A stretch of DNA of 55,279 nt from Desulfurivibrio sp. (lineage in GTDB: Bacteria > Desulfobacterota > Desulfobulbia > Desulfobulbales > SURF-16). This document shows positions 41,039 through 48,681 of the stretch, in pieces. The stretch covers positions 1 to 55,279 of the forward strand of contig QZKJ01000079.1 of NCBI GenBank assembly GCA_003605035.1. The letters are read 5' to 3'. A program made the position numbers and the translations under genes. Each line of letters begins with the position of its first letter. Position 1 is the first letter of the stretch. The notes beneath the pieces were generated by a model. It had not been told where the DNA came from, did not search any database, and saw nothing but the letters and a program-made list of their open reading frames with translations.

Positions 41039-41862
41039 AGTCCCTGGTTGTATTTTCCCGCCGATGAAATGTTGTTGTAGATCCATATCATAGTGGTCAT
41101 GACCGCGATGCCGACACCGATTTCCACCATGAAAATGCCATGGGAGCGTGCAGCGATGGGGTCCACATGGAGCACTGAGGCGAGTGCGCTGTAATCAAGG
41201 AAATTAACTCCCAGCAAAAGGCAGAGGGCGCCGGTGCCCGCATAGATGGAAACGCCTATGGGGCAGAGGATGGCGACCACCTTTTCGCGCATTTTTTCCA
41301 GCGCGGTGCGCAGGTCGTGCGATATCGCCAGCAAAATGATGCTGGCCCCCAGAATGACACCTCCCTGGAAACCCCCGCCGGGGCTGGAATGTCCATGGGC
41401 AATGACATAGAGACCAAAAAGCTGAATAAAAGGGATCATCAAACGGCAACCCGTTTTGATGATCAGATCAGGAGGCGTCCAGAGGTCGTCGATTCTTTCA
41501 AAGTCCTCTGACTCGGGTATTTTATGCCCTTTTTTAAGCGTGACGGTGACGCCGGTAAGGACATGCCGGTAATGGCTGGTTTCCGGCTCTTTGCCTCCAG
41601 AGATTCGTAAAAGGATAAAGCAGACCAGGCCTGCTGTAAAAATGACCGTCGTCTCAAACATGGTGTCAAAACCACGATAGTCCGCCAGCAGTGAAGTAAC
41701 GAAATTGGGTACGGAGGTATCCTTCATTGAATTTTCAATAAAGTAGGGTGAAAGATAGGTGCTGGCCGGAGAATTCGGGTCCGCCCAGGCCGGAAAATCG
41801 GCTGCGGCATAAACCAGGAATGCTCCCGTGATAATCGTGATAATGAGCCCGATGATTTTCAA
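41035..41862 (-). CDS. mnhB: MnhB subunit with N-terminal MrpA-tail/MbhE-like extension
   Basis: 275 residues from TTG 41862; AAGGAGG lies 8 bp before it and TTGA overlaps the previous stop. Residues 1-95 (IIGLIITIITGAFLVYAA, then DYRGFDTMFETTVIFTAGLV) resemble the C-terminal end of MrpA and MbhE. Residues about 130-275 are the MrpB domain (LFGLYVIAHGHSSPGGGFQG, ISHDLRTALEKM). MrpB alone is about 140 residues, so this is a fusion of two modules that are separate in Mbh complexes. Confidence 0.88.
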   Translation of the reverse strand: MKIIGLIITIITGAFLVYAAADFPAWADPNSPASTYLSPYFIENSMKDTSVPNFVTSLLADYRGFDTMFETTVIFTAGLVCFILLRISGGKEPETSHYRHVLTGVTVTLKKGHKIPESEDFERIDDLWTPPDLIIKTGCRLMIPFIQLFGLYVIAHGHSSPGGGFQGGVILGASIILLAISHDLRTALEKMREKVVAILCPIGVSIYAGTGALCLLLGVNFLDYSALASVLHVDPIAARSHGIFMVEIGVGIAVMTTMIWIYNNISSAGKYNQGL

Positions 41863-42104
41863 TCTTTTGTCCTCCTTGACGTACGGAAAACAGCGGCAAC
41901 AAAAAATACGGAACTGACGCCCGCTCCGACCGAGGCCTCGGTAAAGGCAACATCCACCGCTCCCATGATGGACCAGAGCAGGCACATCAGAAAACTGTAC
42001 GCCCCGAACAGGATGGCGGCGCCCAGCAAATCCTTGACCATTAATGATGCGACAGCGGTGACGACAACCAGCGTAAGGATGGCCAGATCTATCTGCCAGA
42101 ACAT
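41859..42104 (-). CDS. DUF4040 antiporter module (MbhD / MrpA C-terminal domain)
   Basis: 81 residues, two or three helices: IDLAILTLVVVTAVASLMV, AAILFGAYSFLMCLLWSIMG, followed by the hallmark VDVAFTEASVGAGVSSVFFV. In Mrp this motif is part of MrpA; here it is a separate gene, as in Mbh/Mbs complexes. GTAACTC leads into the ATG, 3 bp after mnhG ends. The stop overlaps the TTG start of mnhB. Confidence 0.88.
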   Translation of the reverse strand: MFWQIDLAILTLVVVTAVASLMVKDLLGAAILFGAYSFLMCLLWSIMGAVDVAFTEASVGAGVSSVFFVAAVFRTSRRTKD

Positions 42105-42107
42105 GAG

Positions 42108-42440
42108 TTACCTCCTTTTTTCGCCCTTGGTCCAGGGGGCCAGACCAGCCCTGACGCCGGCGTCAACAATAGCATGGGTGGCGGTGGGACTGGCTACAAA
42201 AACAAATATGATAATGAGCATGATTTTGAGACTGGTGAGCAGGGCGCCTAAAGAAAAATGTTGCAGGTTGAAGAGGGCAAGCCCCAGCAACGCCAGAAGG
42301 GTGCCCAGGGTGTCGAGCTTGCCGGCCGGATGCAGCCGGGAGTAAAAATCCGGAAAACGTAAGATGCCAATCGATCCCGCCGTTAAAAAGAACAGCCCGG
42401 AAAACAGCAGTATGCATACGAGAATATCCATATCAGCCAC
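42108..42440 (-). CDS. mnhG: Na+/H+ antiporter subunit G
   Basis: 110 residues. LFFLTAGSIGILRFPDFYSR, LHPAGKLDTLGTLLALLGLA and SLKIMLIIIFVFVASPTATH are classic MrpG signatures across three helices. An internal start at 42431 (MDILVC) is also possible. It lies 78 bp after mnhF. Confidence 0.93.
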   Translation of the reverse strand: MADMDILVCILLFSGLFFLTAGSIGILRFPDFYSRLHPAGKLDTLGTLLALLGLALFNLQHFSLGALLTSLKIMLIIIFVFVASPTATHAIVDAGVRAGLAPWTKGEKRR

Positions 42441-42518
42441 CTGAATAAAATTACAGGAATAATTGTTGAAGCGCGGCTACGTCGTTTTTAACCAAGTGTC
42501 GGGCATGCCTCACCGGCA

Positions 42519-42797
42519 TCATATTTCATCCGATAATCCTTTCCGTTTATGGAAGTACCTGGATGCCGCCAGCACAGCGATAAAATTCAGCATGGCATAG
42601 GCCAGGCAAATGTCGACAAACATGTCCACTCTTTGATAGAGAAGGCCGATCAGTATCAGCATGACCGTGGTCTTGCTTCCTATGGCATTAACGCCGATCA
42701 TGCGGTCCAGGACGCTAGGCCCGACTATGGCGCGGTATAAGGAAAGAACCATTAAAAAAGCCAGGTAAAGACTTGAGTATAAAAAGATATTATCCAT
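42519..42797 (-). CDS. mnhF: Na+/H+ antiporter subunit F
   Basis: 92 residues with three helices. The central motif YRAIVGPSVLDRMIGVNAIG and LLYQRVDMFVDICLAYAMLN are typical of MrpF. Its start codon overlaps the end of mnhE by one base. Confidence 0.93.
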   Translation of the reverse strand: MDNIFLYSSLYLAFLMVLSLYRAIVGPSVLDRMIGVNAIGSKTTVMLILIGLLYQRVDMFVDICLAYAMLNFIAVLAASRYFHKRKGLSDEI

Positions 42798-43357
42798 CAG
42801 ACCTTCCTGAAGACTTTGGCAATTTTTATTTCCATTTCGCCCGGCAATGGATCACCGGAGGCTCTATCAATAGCATGAACTTTAAAATCTCCGTCTAGTG
42901 ACACATTGACCGTAATCGTACCCGGGGTAAGGGTGATTGAATTGGCAAATGTCACCAGCCCTAATTCACTATCCAGCGTGCTTTTAAATTTGATAATGCG
43001 CGGATCAATCAGATCCATCATCCGTGGATGGAAAACGAGATAGGCTACATGTAAATTGGCCTTAAAGAGCTCTATGGTCAGCCAGGGGAGATAGCAAAGC
43101 CAGCGGAGAAAAACTGTCAGCTTCCCTTTAAGTATCGGTGATGGGAACAACAGGTCGGATGACAGAAAAGCAACAAGTGCACAGGAAATGACGCCAAGGC
43201 TGAGATGGAAGGGATCAAATTTGCCGGAAAGCAGCAGCCAGAGCCCAAACATCATGATGAAGGTTATCAGCAAAGGGAAAAAACAGAGGGGCGACCGGGC
43301 TGTCTGGGCAGGTTCAGGCTGATTATGGTGAAGATTCTTTTCTTCGTTCGTATGCAT
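42797..43357 (-). CDS. mnhE: Na+/H+ antiporter subunit E
   Basis: 186 residues from ATG 43357, preceded by GAGGGAGGG; an in-frame ATG at 43405 would add a short tail. The N-terminal 30 residues are polar, then two helices (FPLLITFIMMFGLWLLLSGK, LGVISCALVAFLSSDLLF), a third segment (LTVFLRWLCYLPWLTIELFK), and the soluble MrpE domain with NSITLTPGTITVNVSLDGDF. First gene of the antiporter operon. Confidence 0.92.
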   Translation of the reverse strand: MHTNEEKNLHHNQPEPAQTARSPLCFFPLLITFIMMFGLWLLLSGKFDPFHLSLGVISCALVAFLSSDLLFPSPILKGKLTVFLRWLCYLPWLTIELFKANLHVAYLVFHPRMMDLIDPRIIKFKSTLDSELGLVTFANSITLTPGTITVNVSLDGDFKVHAIDRASGDPLPGEMEIKIAKVFRKV

Positions 43358-43716
43358 CAGGCCCTCCCTCAATCCGTCCACGCAAAAAAAAGTGCGGTTT
43401 TTCATTTGCGCTGATGATTTCGATCTGGTGTCTTGTTTCCTGGAATTATAGCAATAGATGTGCCATTTTATTGTTGGGAGTCTGTCGTCCGATATAACTA
43501 CCTGCTTTTACAGTCTTTCCAGCAAGATAAAAATAGTCTGCCCGTTATATGGCTTGACGTATTCAGGCTGGATCGACTAGCAAAGGTTGCTAGGCGGCAT
43601 TTTTATGCCGTTTTATGGCATAAACATTCTGCAGATGAAAGTGAGACAGCCGAGGATAGAGATCCGGGGGAGGGGTATGGTTATTTGAAGGAGAGGAGCA
43701 CGAAGAAAATGAATGG
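43358..43716 (-). promoter_or_regulatory. Upstream region of the antiporter operon
   Basis: This gap between the 3' end of a kinase gene and mnhE holds short inverted repeats: CTAGCAA-AGG-TTGCTAG, GGCATTTTTATGCC and TATGCCGTTTTATGGCATA (about 43576-43625). They could terminate the kinase transcript or act in control of the antiporter. An open frame on the plus strand (43433-43771) has no family features. Confidence 0.4.
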
Positions 43717-44871
43717 TCAGGAAAGGGGAATGCTGATAGTGAAAGAAGTGCCGACGCCCACCTCACTATGAAAAGAAATTTCTCCCCCTATCTTTTTGAT
43801 AATATTCTGACAAATCGGCAAACCAAGGCCTGTCCCCTTTCCCGGCGGCTTGGTCGTATAAAACAGCTCGAAGATCTTTTGTTGATTTTCCGGCGGGATG
43901 CCGATGCCGTTATCGGTAAAACTTATTTCCACTTTCGAATCAGTGCCGCGGGTTTGTATCTCGATGCGGCCTTTATCTTTCCCGTTTTTATTAATGGCGT
44001 GAATGGCGTTGGTAATAAAATTTACAAAAACCTGCTCCAGCAGTCTGGGGTCTGAATGCATCAGCAGGGGACCGGGCATGAAATCAAAGACGATTTCAAT
44101 AGGGGTATGTTTTAACTCAGGTTTTAAAAAACCGACGCTTTCTTTGAGCAGTGTGTGCACGTCAAACTCGGTTTTTTCCGGTTCGGAACGTCTGGCAAAG
44201 TCTAAGAGTTGATGCGTTATGTTGCGGCAGCGCTTGGTCTGTTCACTGATCCCTTTTACCGCCTTTTCCAGTTCTGACCGGTCTTCAGGGGTGAGGCCCC
44301 TGGCGTCGTTGATTACCATGCCGGCCCATCCCGAGGCCTCGCCGATAATGGCAAGGGGGTTGTTGATCTCGTGGGCCACGCCGGCCGCCAACCTGCCTAT
44401 TTCCGCCAGTCTGTCGATCCGGACGAGATCTTCCTGCAGCTTTTTCCATAAGGTGATATCGCGGCAGACGCCAACCGTGCCGACTCTTTGCCCCTCCCTG
44501 TTGGTTAAATTTATCAGGGTGACATTACAGTAAATTGATCCCCCTTCCTTGTGCCGGAAGGGGATATCCAGGTGCGTTGTAACGCCACCCTGCAGAGAAG
44601 AGCTTATGAATTCTTGAAATAACAGAGGGTTTTCGGCTAAGTCCTTAATGTCTCTGCCGGCTAACTCCTCCCAGGAATAACCCAGCACCTTTTCTCCGCC
44701 CTTGCTGAAAGATATCAACATGCCGTCGACTTCCGTAGCAAAGATAATATCTTCAGAGCTCTGCAGAATACACTGCAGGTAGCCTCTGGTTTGATGCAAC
44801 TCTATCTTGTAGCCGGCCAGTTCCTGTTTGACTCTTTTCAGTTCGGTCTGCAGAGAGTTATGCGATTCCAT
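43717..44871 (-). CDS. PAS-domain histidine kinase
   Basis: 384 residues, no membrane segment. Coiled-coil start (TELKRVKQELAGYKIELHQT), PAS domain (about 30-145: SSEDIIFATEVDGMLISFSK, VGTVGVCRDIT), then the kinase core with H167 in [21 protein letters not shown]-box VNFITNAIHAIN, DNGIGIPPENQQKIFELFYT, GTGLGLPICQNIIKKIGGE. Its start lies within the end of the receiver gene upstream (14-bp overlap), so the pair forms a cognate two-component unit directly upstream of the antiporter operon. Confidence 0.92.
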   Translation of the reverse strand: MESHNSLQTELKRVKQELAGYKIELHQTRGYLQCILQSSEDIIFATEVDGMLISFSKGGEKVLGYSWEELAGRDIKDLAENPLLFQEFISSSLQGGVTTHLDIPFRHKEGGSIYCNVTLINLTNREGQRVGTVGVCRDITLWKKLQEDLVRIDRLAEIGRLAAGVAHEINNPLAIIGEASGWAGMVINDARGLTPEDRSELEKAVKGISEQTKRCRNITHQLLDFARRSEPEKTEFDVHTLLKESVGFLKPELKHTPIEIVFDFMPGPLLMHSDPRLLEQVFVNFITNAIHAINKNGKDKGRIEIQTRGTDSKVEISFTDNGIGIPPENQQKIFELFYTTKPPGKGTGLGLPICQNIIKKIGGEISFHSEVGVGTSFTISIPLS

Positions 44872-45352
44872 AAATTTTTTGCAGTTCGCCGATAGCCTTC
44901 TTTATGCCGTGGGCCCCCATGCCCGAGGTGGATATCTCCGCCACTTTCTCTTTAAATTCCTGGTATTGCAGCTTCATTTTCTTGTCGTATGCCTTTTGGA
45001 TGGAAATTATGAGATTGTCATAATCCACTGGTTTGAGCAGATACTGGAATGCTTCCTGCTGGCCGCTTTCCAGGGCCGTTTCAATGGAGCCATGGCCGGT
45101 CAACACAATGCACTGCAGGAACGGTTGCATCTGTCTGAGTCTCTTCTGGGTCTCCACCCCATCAATACCGGGCATCTTCAAGTCAACAACAGCCACATCA
45201 AAATGTTCATCTTTCGCTACCTTGACGGCTTCTTCGCCCGAGAAGACTGCTTTTACGGTATAGCCCTGTTTTAAAAGGCGCTTGGATAAGAATTCGAGCA
45301 GGGTCTCTTCATCGTCTACTAAAAGAATGCGAATAGTCGGTTGATCGGTCAT
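44858..45352 (-). CDS. Response regulator receiver protein
   Basis: 164 residues from ATG 45352, with GGAGAGACC before it. Receiver with D13/D14, phospho-acceptor D57 (VAVVDLKMPG), T in IVLTGHG, K in YLLKPVDYD. The C-terminal 40 residues (KKMKLQYQEFKEKVAEI and GIKKAIGELQKIYGIA) are helical but contain no known DNA-binding fold. Pairs with the PAS kinase it overlaps. How it influences its targets is unknown. Confidence 0.92.
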   Translation of the reverse strand: MTDQPTIRILLVDDEETLLEFLSKRLLKQGYTVKAVFSGEEAVKVAKDEHFDVAVVDLKMPGIDGVETQKRLRQMQPFLQCIVLTGHGSIETALESGQQEAFQYLLKPVDYDNLIISIQKAYDKKMKLQYQEFKEKVAEISTSGMGAHGIKKAIGELQKIYGIA

Positions 45353-45432
45353 AGGTCTCTCCTTTGCGTATTTGTTTTTACAAGATGCTGTAGCTATGAA
45401 TATTGACCCACTTTTGCCCAAAATACCATTTA

Positions 45433-45590
45433 GGAGCCGTTACGAAATAACCTCTTCATTTGAGCATTTCGTTACGGCTCCTTATGCCGTGCCGTCTCTG
45501 CCAAGCGGACGGCGATGTTATTTTATTACAACGGCTTAAGAGACGTTCCGCCCCTTTCTCTGGCCAAGTTATTTTATTACAAGGGCTTAT
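45433..45590 (-). repeat. Dispersed hairpin element, copy D (degenerate)
   Basis: GGAGCCGTTACGAAATAACC / ATTTCGTTACGGCTCC stem (45433-45482), then a diverged middle (GCCGTGCCGTCTCTGCCAAG) and GTTATTTTATTACAACGGCT ending at 45537. A second partial end, CTGGCCAAGTTATTTTATTA, follows to about 45590. The rest of the 45353-45809 gap shows no gene. Confidence 0.75.
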
Positions 45591-45809
45591 ATGGATTCGT
45601 TTAGTATTTTCCGTCAAAAATGTCAAGAAAATACGCTGATCGCGATGTTATAGATCATCGTAAAATCAGCATGTTATGTTCCAAAGTGAAACGATTTTCA
45701 ATTAAAATCCTCCTCCCGAAGCATCTACGCAAAAGCGTCTATGTGGTAAGCCGCTCAATCAGGGCAGCATGAGGAATTTTCATGTGGGGGGGGGCCGGCT
45801 GGTTTGGAT

Positions 45810-46376
45810 TTATGCCGGATCGTCAGACGGCTCATCGTTTTTTGGTTTAGCCGCATCCAGAACTTCGTTGAAGAGGTCCTCTTTGAAAAGAATACCGACA
45901 ACATTGCCGCTTTCCACGACCGGAAGCCAATCGACTCTGCCGGAATTCATCAAATGCACGGCTTCGATCAGGGTGGCGCTTTGATGGATGACATGCTTCA
46001 CGGGGGACATGATGGAGCCCGTAGTTTTTTGCAGGATATCCTCGCATTCTTCCCAGAACTGACTCTGCCAGAAGATGGGAAGCTCTTCCATCTTCATGGT
46101 GGACGGCTCCATCTGGGCAAGGATATCGTCAATGGAAAGCTTGCCCAGAATTTCCTCCTTATTGCCAACCTCATCAACAACCAGCAGGAACTGCAGGCCT
46201 CCGCTTTGCCGCCTTTCATCAAACAATTTGACCGCCTCAACCACCTTTGCCTCGGGTGAGACCCGTTTAAGGTCGCTGAGATCCAGCATCAAATCTTTTA
46301 TCCGTTTCGAGGGTATCATCTTTATCGAAATCATTTTCAGGTTGGTTTTATCCCTTTTCCATGTTGAAGAAAGCAT
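45810..46376 (-). CDS. Tandem CBS-domain protein
   Basis: 188 residues from ATG 46376, which has GGAAGG 5 bp upstream; inner ATGs at 46334 and later are weaker. CBS 1 (about 25-95: KRIKDLMLDLSDLKRVSPEA, FLLVVDEVGNKEEILGKLSI) and CBS 2 (about 125-178: SIMSPVKHVIHQSATLIEAV, VDWLPVVESGNVVGILFKED). A CBS pair usually binds adenosine nucleotides. No catalytic domain is attached. It may sense energy charge for the surrounding signalling genes, which is inference from context. Confidence 0.85.
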   Translation of the reverse strand: MLSSTWKRDKTNLKMISIKMIPSKRIKDLMLDLSDLKRVSPEAKVVEAVKLFDERRQSGGLQFLLVVDEVGNKEEILGKLSIDDILAQMEPSTMKMEELPIFWQSQFWEECEDILQKTTGSIMSPVKHVIHQSATLIEAVHLMNSGRVDWLPVVESGNVVGILFKEDLFNEVLDAAKPKNDEPSDDPA

Positions 46377-46552
46377 AACCGCCTTCCACGCTTTACTGCC
46401 TTATCTCAGCAACTGATATGCCAGCTTTTATGTTGAATGCAAAACAGTTGTTAATCTACTGATTTAACATACTTTTTGTTTTCTCCAATGATTGTCGCGC
46501 TATTTCAGGAAAGCGGTAATTTTATGCCGATAAAATAATGGCTCACGCATTA

Positions 46553-46581
46553 TTGACATTTTTTTGCCGCTTTGATAAATT
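46553..46581 (+). promoter_or_regulatory. Possible sigma-70 promoter for the sigma-54 activator gene
   Basis: TTGACA (46553-46558) and TAAATT (46576-46581) spaced 17 bp; the -10 matches only four of six positions. It lies about 95 bp before the ATG at 46676, with CACTCCTTACTCCTTAATCA heptamer-like units between. Confidence 0.35.
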
Positions 46582-46675
46582 GACAGGAGACAGAAGGCAG
46601 AAGGTTTCTCACTCCTTACTCCTTAATCACTCCTGTCTCGTGCCTTTCGATGAATATGAACCGGGTAATCACAAC

Positions 46676-47773
46676 ATGAAGCCCCCCAAGGTAGCTTTAC
46701 ATGGTCAAATCGAACCGGATCTTTTCCCGGAATTTGTCGTGGTGAGCGAGCATATGCGCGCGGTTATCAGAACCGTGAGCCAGATTGCCCGGTTTGATGC
46801 GAATGTGCTGATCTATGGTGAGTCTGGAACAGGGAAGGAACTCCTGGCCCGTATTATTCATCAAAAAAGCAACCGCAGGGAAAAACCCTTTATTCCGGTC
46901 AACTGCGGCACCCTTTCCGGTGATTTATTTGAGAGCAAGATGTTCGGCCATGAAATAGGAGCTTTCACCAGCGCTGTCAGGCAAACAAAAGGAAGATTTG
47001 AACAGGCTCATCTGGGGACCCTGTTTCTGGATGAAGTCGCGGAGATCTCCCTGCTCAACCAGGTAAGCTTTCTCCGCGTGTTGGAAGACGGGTGCTTCCG
47101 GCGAATTGGCGCGGAAAACCCCATCAAGGTTGATGTCCGCATTGTTGCTGCTACCAATAAAGACCTGGCGGCAGAAGTCAAGGCGGGAAATTTTAGAAAA
47201 GATCTTTTTTACCGTTTGCAGGTTATCCCGATCAAACTTCGACCTCTCAGAGAACGAAAAGAGGCGATTCCTTATCTTGTGGATTACTTTTTAGAACGAT
47301 TTGCGAAACTGTACCAGAAGGAAAAAGCAACCCTTACCCCGGCGGCCATGGAATACCTGATTTTACATGGCTGGCCCGGCAATGTCAGACAACTCAAGAA
47401 TTTCATTGAGAGAGTCTTTTTAACGACCTCAGGTCCGGTTATCCGCCAGGAAGATTTTCCTGAGGATTTTCTTGAAGAGGGTGTTGAGCAAGGCCTTGCT
47501 TGTGTTCAGGGGTCTCCTGAAACAAAGAGCACTTCTTCCTTATTGCCTTCCGCCGCCATTGAACCCCTGCGAACAGCACGGGAAAGAGTGGAGCGGTCCC
47601 TTATCCTGACAGCTTTGCAGATGACCAATGGGCAGAGGTCCAAAGCGGCTGACATGCTGGAGATCAAACCTCGCACTCTCAGACAGAAAATCAGCGATTA
47701 CGGGATTGAATTTCGCAAAACACGGAAAAGAATGATTACTGAATCTCAAGCTGACAAGCGGGAACAGCTTTAA
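46676..47773 (+). CDS. Sigma-54-dependent activator without receiver (PspF-like layout)
   Basis: 365 residues from ATG 46676; the frame is open upstream but reads heptamer repeats. AAA+ domain starts almost at once: Walker A GESGTGKE, the sigma-54 contact loop reads GAFTSA instead of GAFTGA, Walker B GTLFLDEVAEI, R-finger region FRKDLFYRLQVIPIKLRPLR. The C-terminal Fis-type helix-turn-helix is NGQRSKAADMLEIKPRTLRQ. With no input domain, control must come from a partner or from expression level. A receiver gene follows 197 bp downstream. Confidence 0.9.
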   Translation: MKPPKVALHGQIEPDLFPEFVVVSEHMRAVIRTVSQIARFDANVLIYGESGTGKELLARIIHQKSNRREKPFIPVNCGTLSGDLFESKMFGHEIGAFTSAVRQTKGRFEQAHLGTLFLDEVAEISLLNQVSFLRVLEDGCFRRIGAENPIKVDVRIVAATNKDLAAEVKAGNFRKDLFYRLQVIPIKLRPLRERKEAIPYLVDYFLERFAKLYQKEKATLTPAAMEYLILHGWPGNVRQLKNFIERVFLTTSGPVIRQEDFPEDFLEEGVEQGLACVQGSPETKSTSSLLPSAAIEPLRTARERVERSLILTALQMTNGQRSKAADMLEIKPRTLRQKISDYGIEFRKTRKRMITESQADKREQL

Positions 47774-47852
47774 TCTCAACTTTCTGGCTTGATCTATTTT
47801 GTCGAAACAACGGTATTTCGTGACATAGTTGCCGCGCCGGTCTCCGTCAGGG

Positions 47853-47935
47853 GAATTCAGAAAACAGGAGGCGGAATTCAGAATGATTGATGGTATTTCG
47901 TTTTATTCTGGCTCCTGACTCCTGGCTTCTGAATT
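47853..47935. repeat. Inverted repeat with GAATTCAGAA arms
   Basis: GAATTCAGAAAACAGGAGGC (47853-47872) and GAATTCAGAAT face ATTCTGGCTCCTGACTCCTG and TTCTGAATT (47905-47935). Same type as 35033-35120. It lies between the activator and the receiver gene. Confidence 0.6.
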
Positions 47936-47970
47936 ATGGCGCCTACCACAATTCGTGAGGAACGAGAAAG

Positions 47971-48387
47971 ATGAACCCCAGGCTTTTGCTGGTTGATGAT
48001 GAGGAAATGTTTTTGGAATATCTTTCCAAGCGTCTGATCAGGCAGAACTATGATGTAACAACCTGCCTGAACGGTGAGGATGCTATCGAAAAGATAAAGG
48101 ATGCCGATTTCGATGTGGCCATAATTGATGTGATTATGCCGGGTATTGACGGGATAGAAACGTTGCAGGAAATTAAAAAGATCAAGCCACTCACCGAGGC
48201 TATTATTTTAACCGGGCATGCTTCCCGGGAACAAGGGGTTGAGGGGATGCGGCTCGGCGCCTATGATTATCTGCGAAAGCCTTGCGATCCGGAAGATCTG
48301 GTTTTTAAGATCAAGGGAGCTTTTAAAAAAAAGGTCGAGTGTGAAATACGTATAAAGATGGCGCGATTGCAGGATTCGGAGGAATAG
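47971..48387 (+). CDS. Response regulator receiver protein
   Basis: 138 residues. PRLLLVDDEEMFLEYLSKRL, phospho-acceptor D53 (VAIIDVIMPG), T in IILTGHASREQG, K in YLRKPCDPEDLVFKI. A short basic tail (KKKVECEIRIKMARLQ) follows. It resembles the receiver at 44858-45352 in its first half. No output domain. ACGAGAAAG before the ATG is a weak ribosome site. Confidence 0.92.
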   Translation: MNPRLLLVDDEEMFLEYLSKRLIRQNYDVTTCLNGEDAIEKIKDADFDVAIIDVIMPGIDGIETLQEIKKIKPLTEAIILTGHASREQGVEGMRLGAYDYLRKPCDPEDLVFKIKGAFKKKVECEIRIKMARLQDSEE

Positions 48388-48396
48388 GCAGCGACA

Positions 48397-48606
48397 ATGA
48401 GAAAATCAGATGATCAGCGGCCGTGCGCCATGGGAAGAGCAGTCTGCGGAGCGGCCGGGCTTGCCGGGACGCTTCTCCGGCTGTCGGCCGGCCTGGTGGC
48501 GATTGCCTGTCTGGGCTATCTGGTTGCAGGCCGGGGCTGGCGGAGGGGGAAAAAAAGAGAGGTCCCTGCGCCGGCATCGCCTGGGCAGATCACAAGGTCG
48601 GGTTAG
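48397..48606 (+). CDS. Possible small membrane protein
   Basis: 69 residues starting 9 bp after the receiver gene; GGAGGA (48379-48384) could serve as its ribosome site at long spacing. One hydrophobic segment, GTLLRLSAGLVAIACLGYLV, is flanked by basic residues (RGWRRGKKR). The stop lies inside a palindromic repeat (48597-48622). No family is recognised, and GC-rich DNA gives open frames by chance, so this may not be a gene. Confidence 0.25.
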   Translation: MRKSDDQRPCAMGRAVCGAAGLAGTLLRLSAGLVAIACLGYLVAGRGWRRGKKREVPAPASPGQITRSG

Positions 48607-48622
48607 CGCAGCGTAACCCGAC
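48597..48622. repeat. Palindrome GTCGGGTTA...TAACCCGAC
   Basis: GTCGGGTTA pairs with TAACCCGAC around GCGCAGCG; CATAACC follows. Two related arms occur at about 1433 and 1582. A second hairpin, CCCTGGT-TGCG-ACCAGGG (48663-48680), ends just before the stop codon of the minus-strand gene at 48682 and could terminate transcripts. Confidence 0.75.
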
Positions 48623-48681
48623 ATAACCTCTTCTGTATTTTTATGGTAGTTTTAATGCGAAGCCCTGGTTGCGACCAGGGT

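Noticed and set aside
43433..43771. 112-residue plus-strand frame upstream of mnhE
   Set aside because: Crosses hairpins and runs into the antisense of a kinase gene; no family features.
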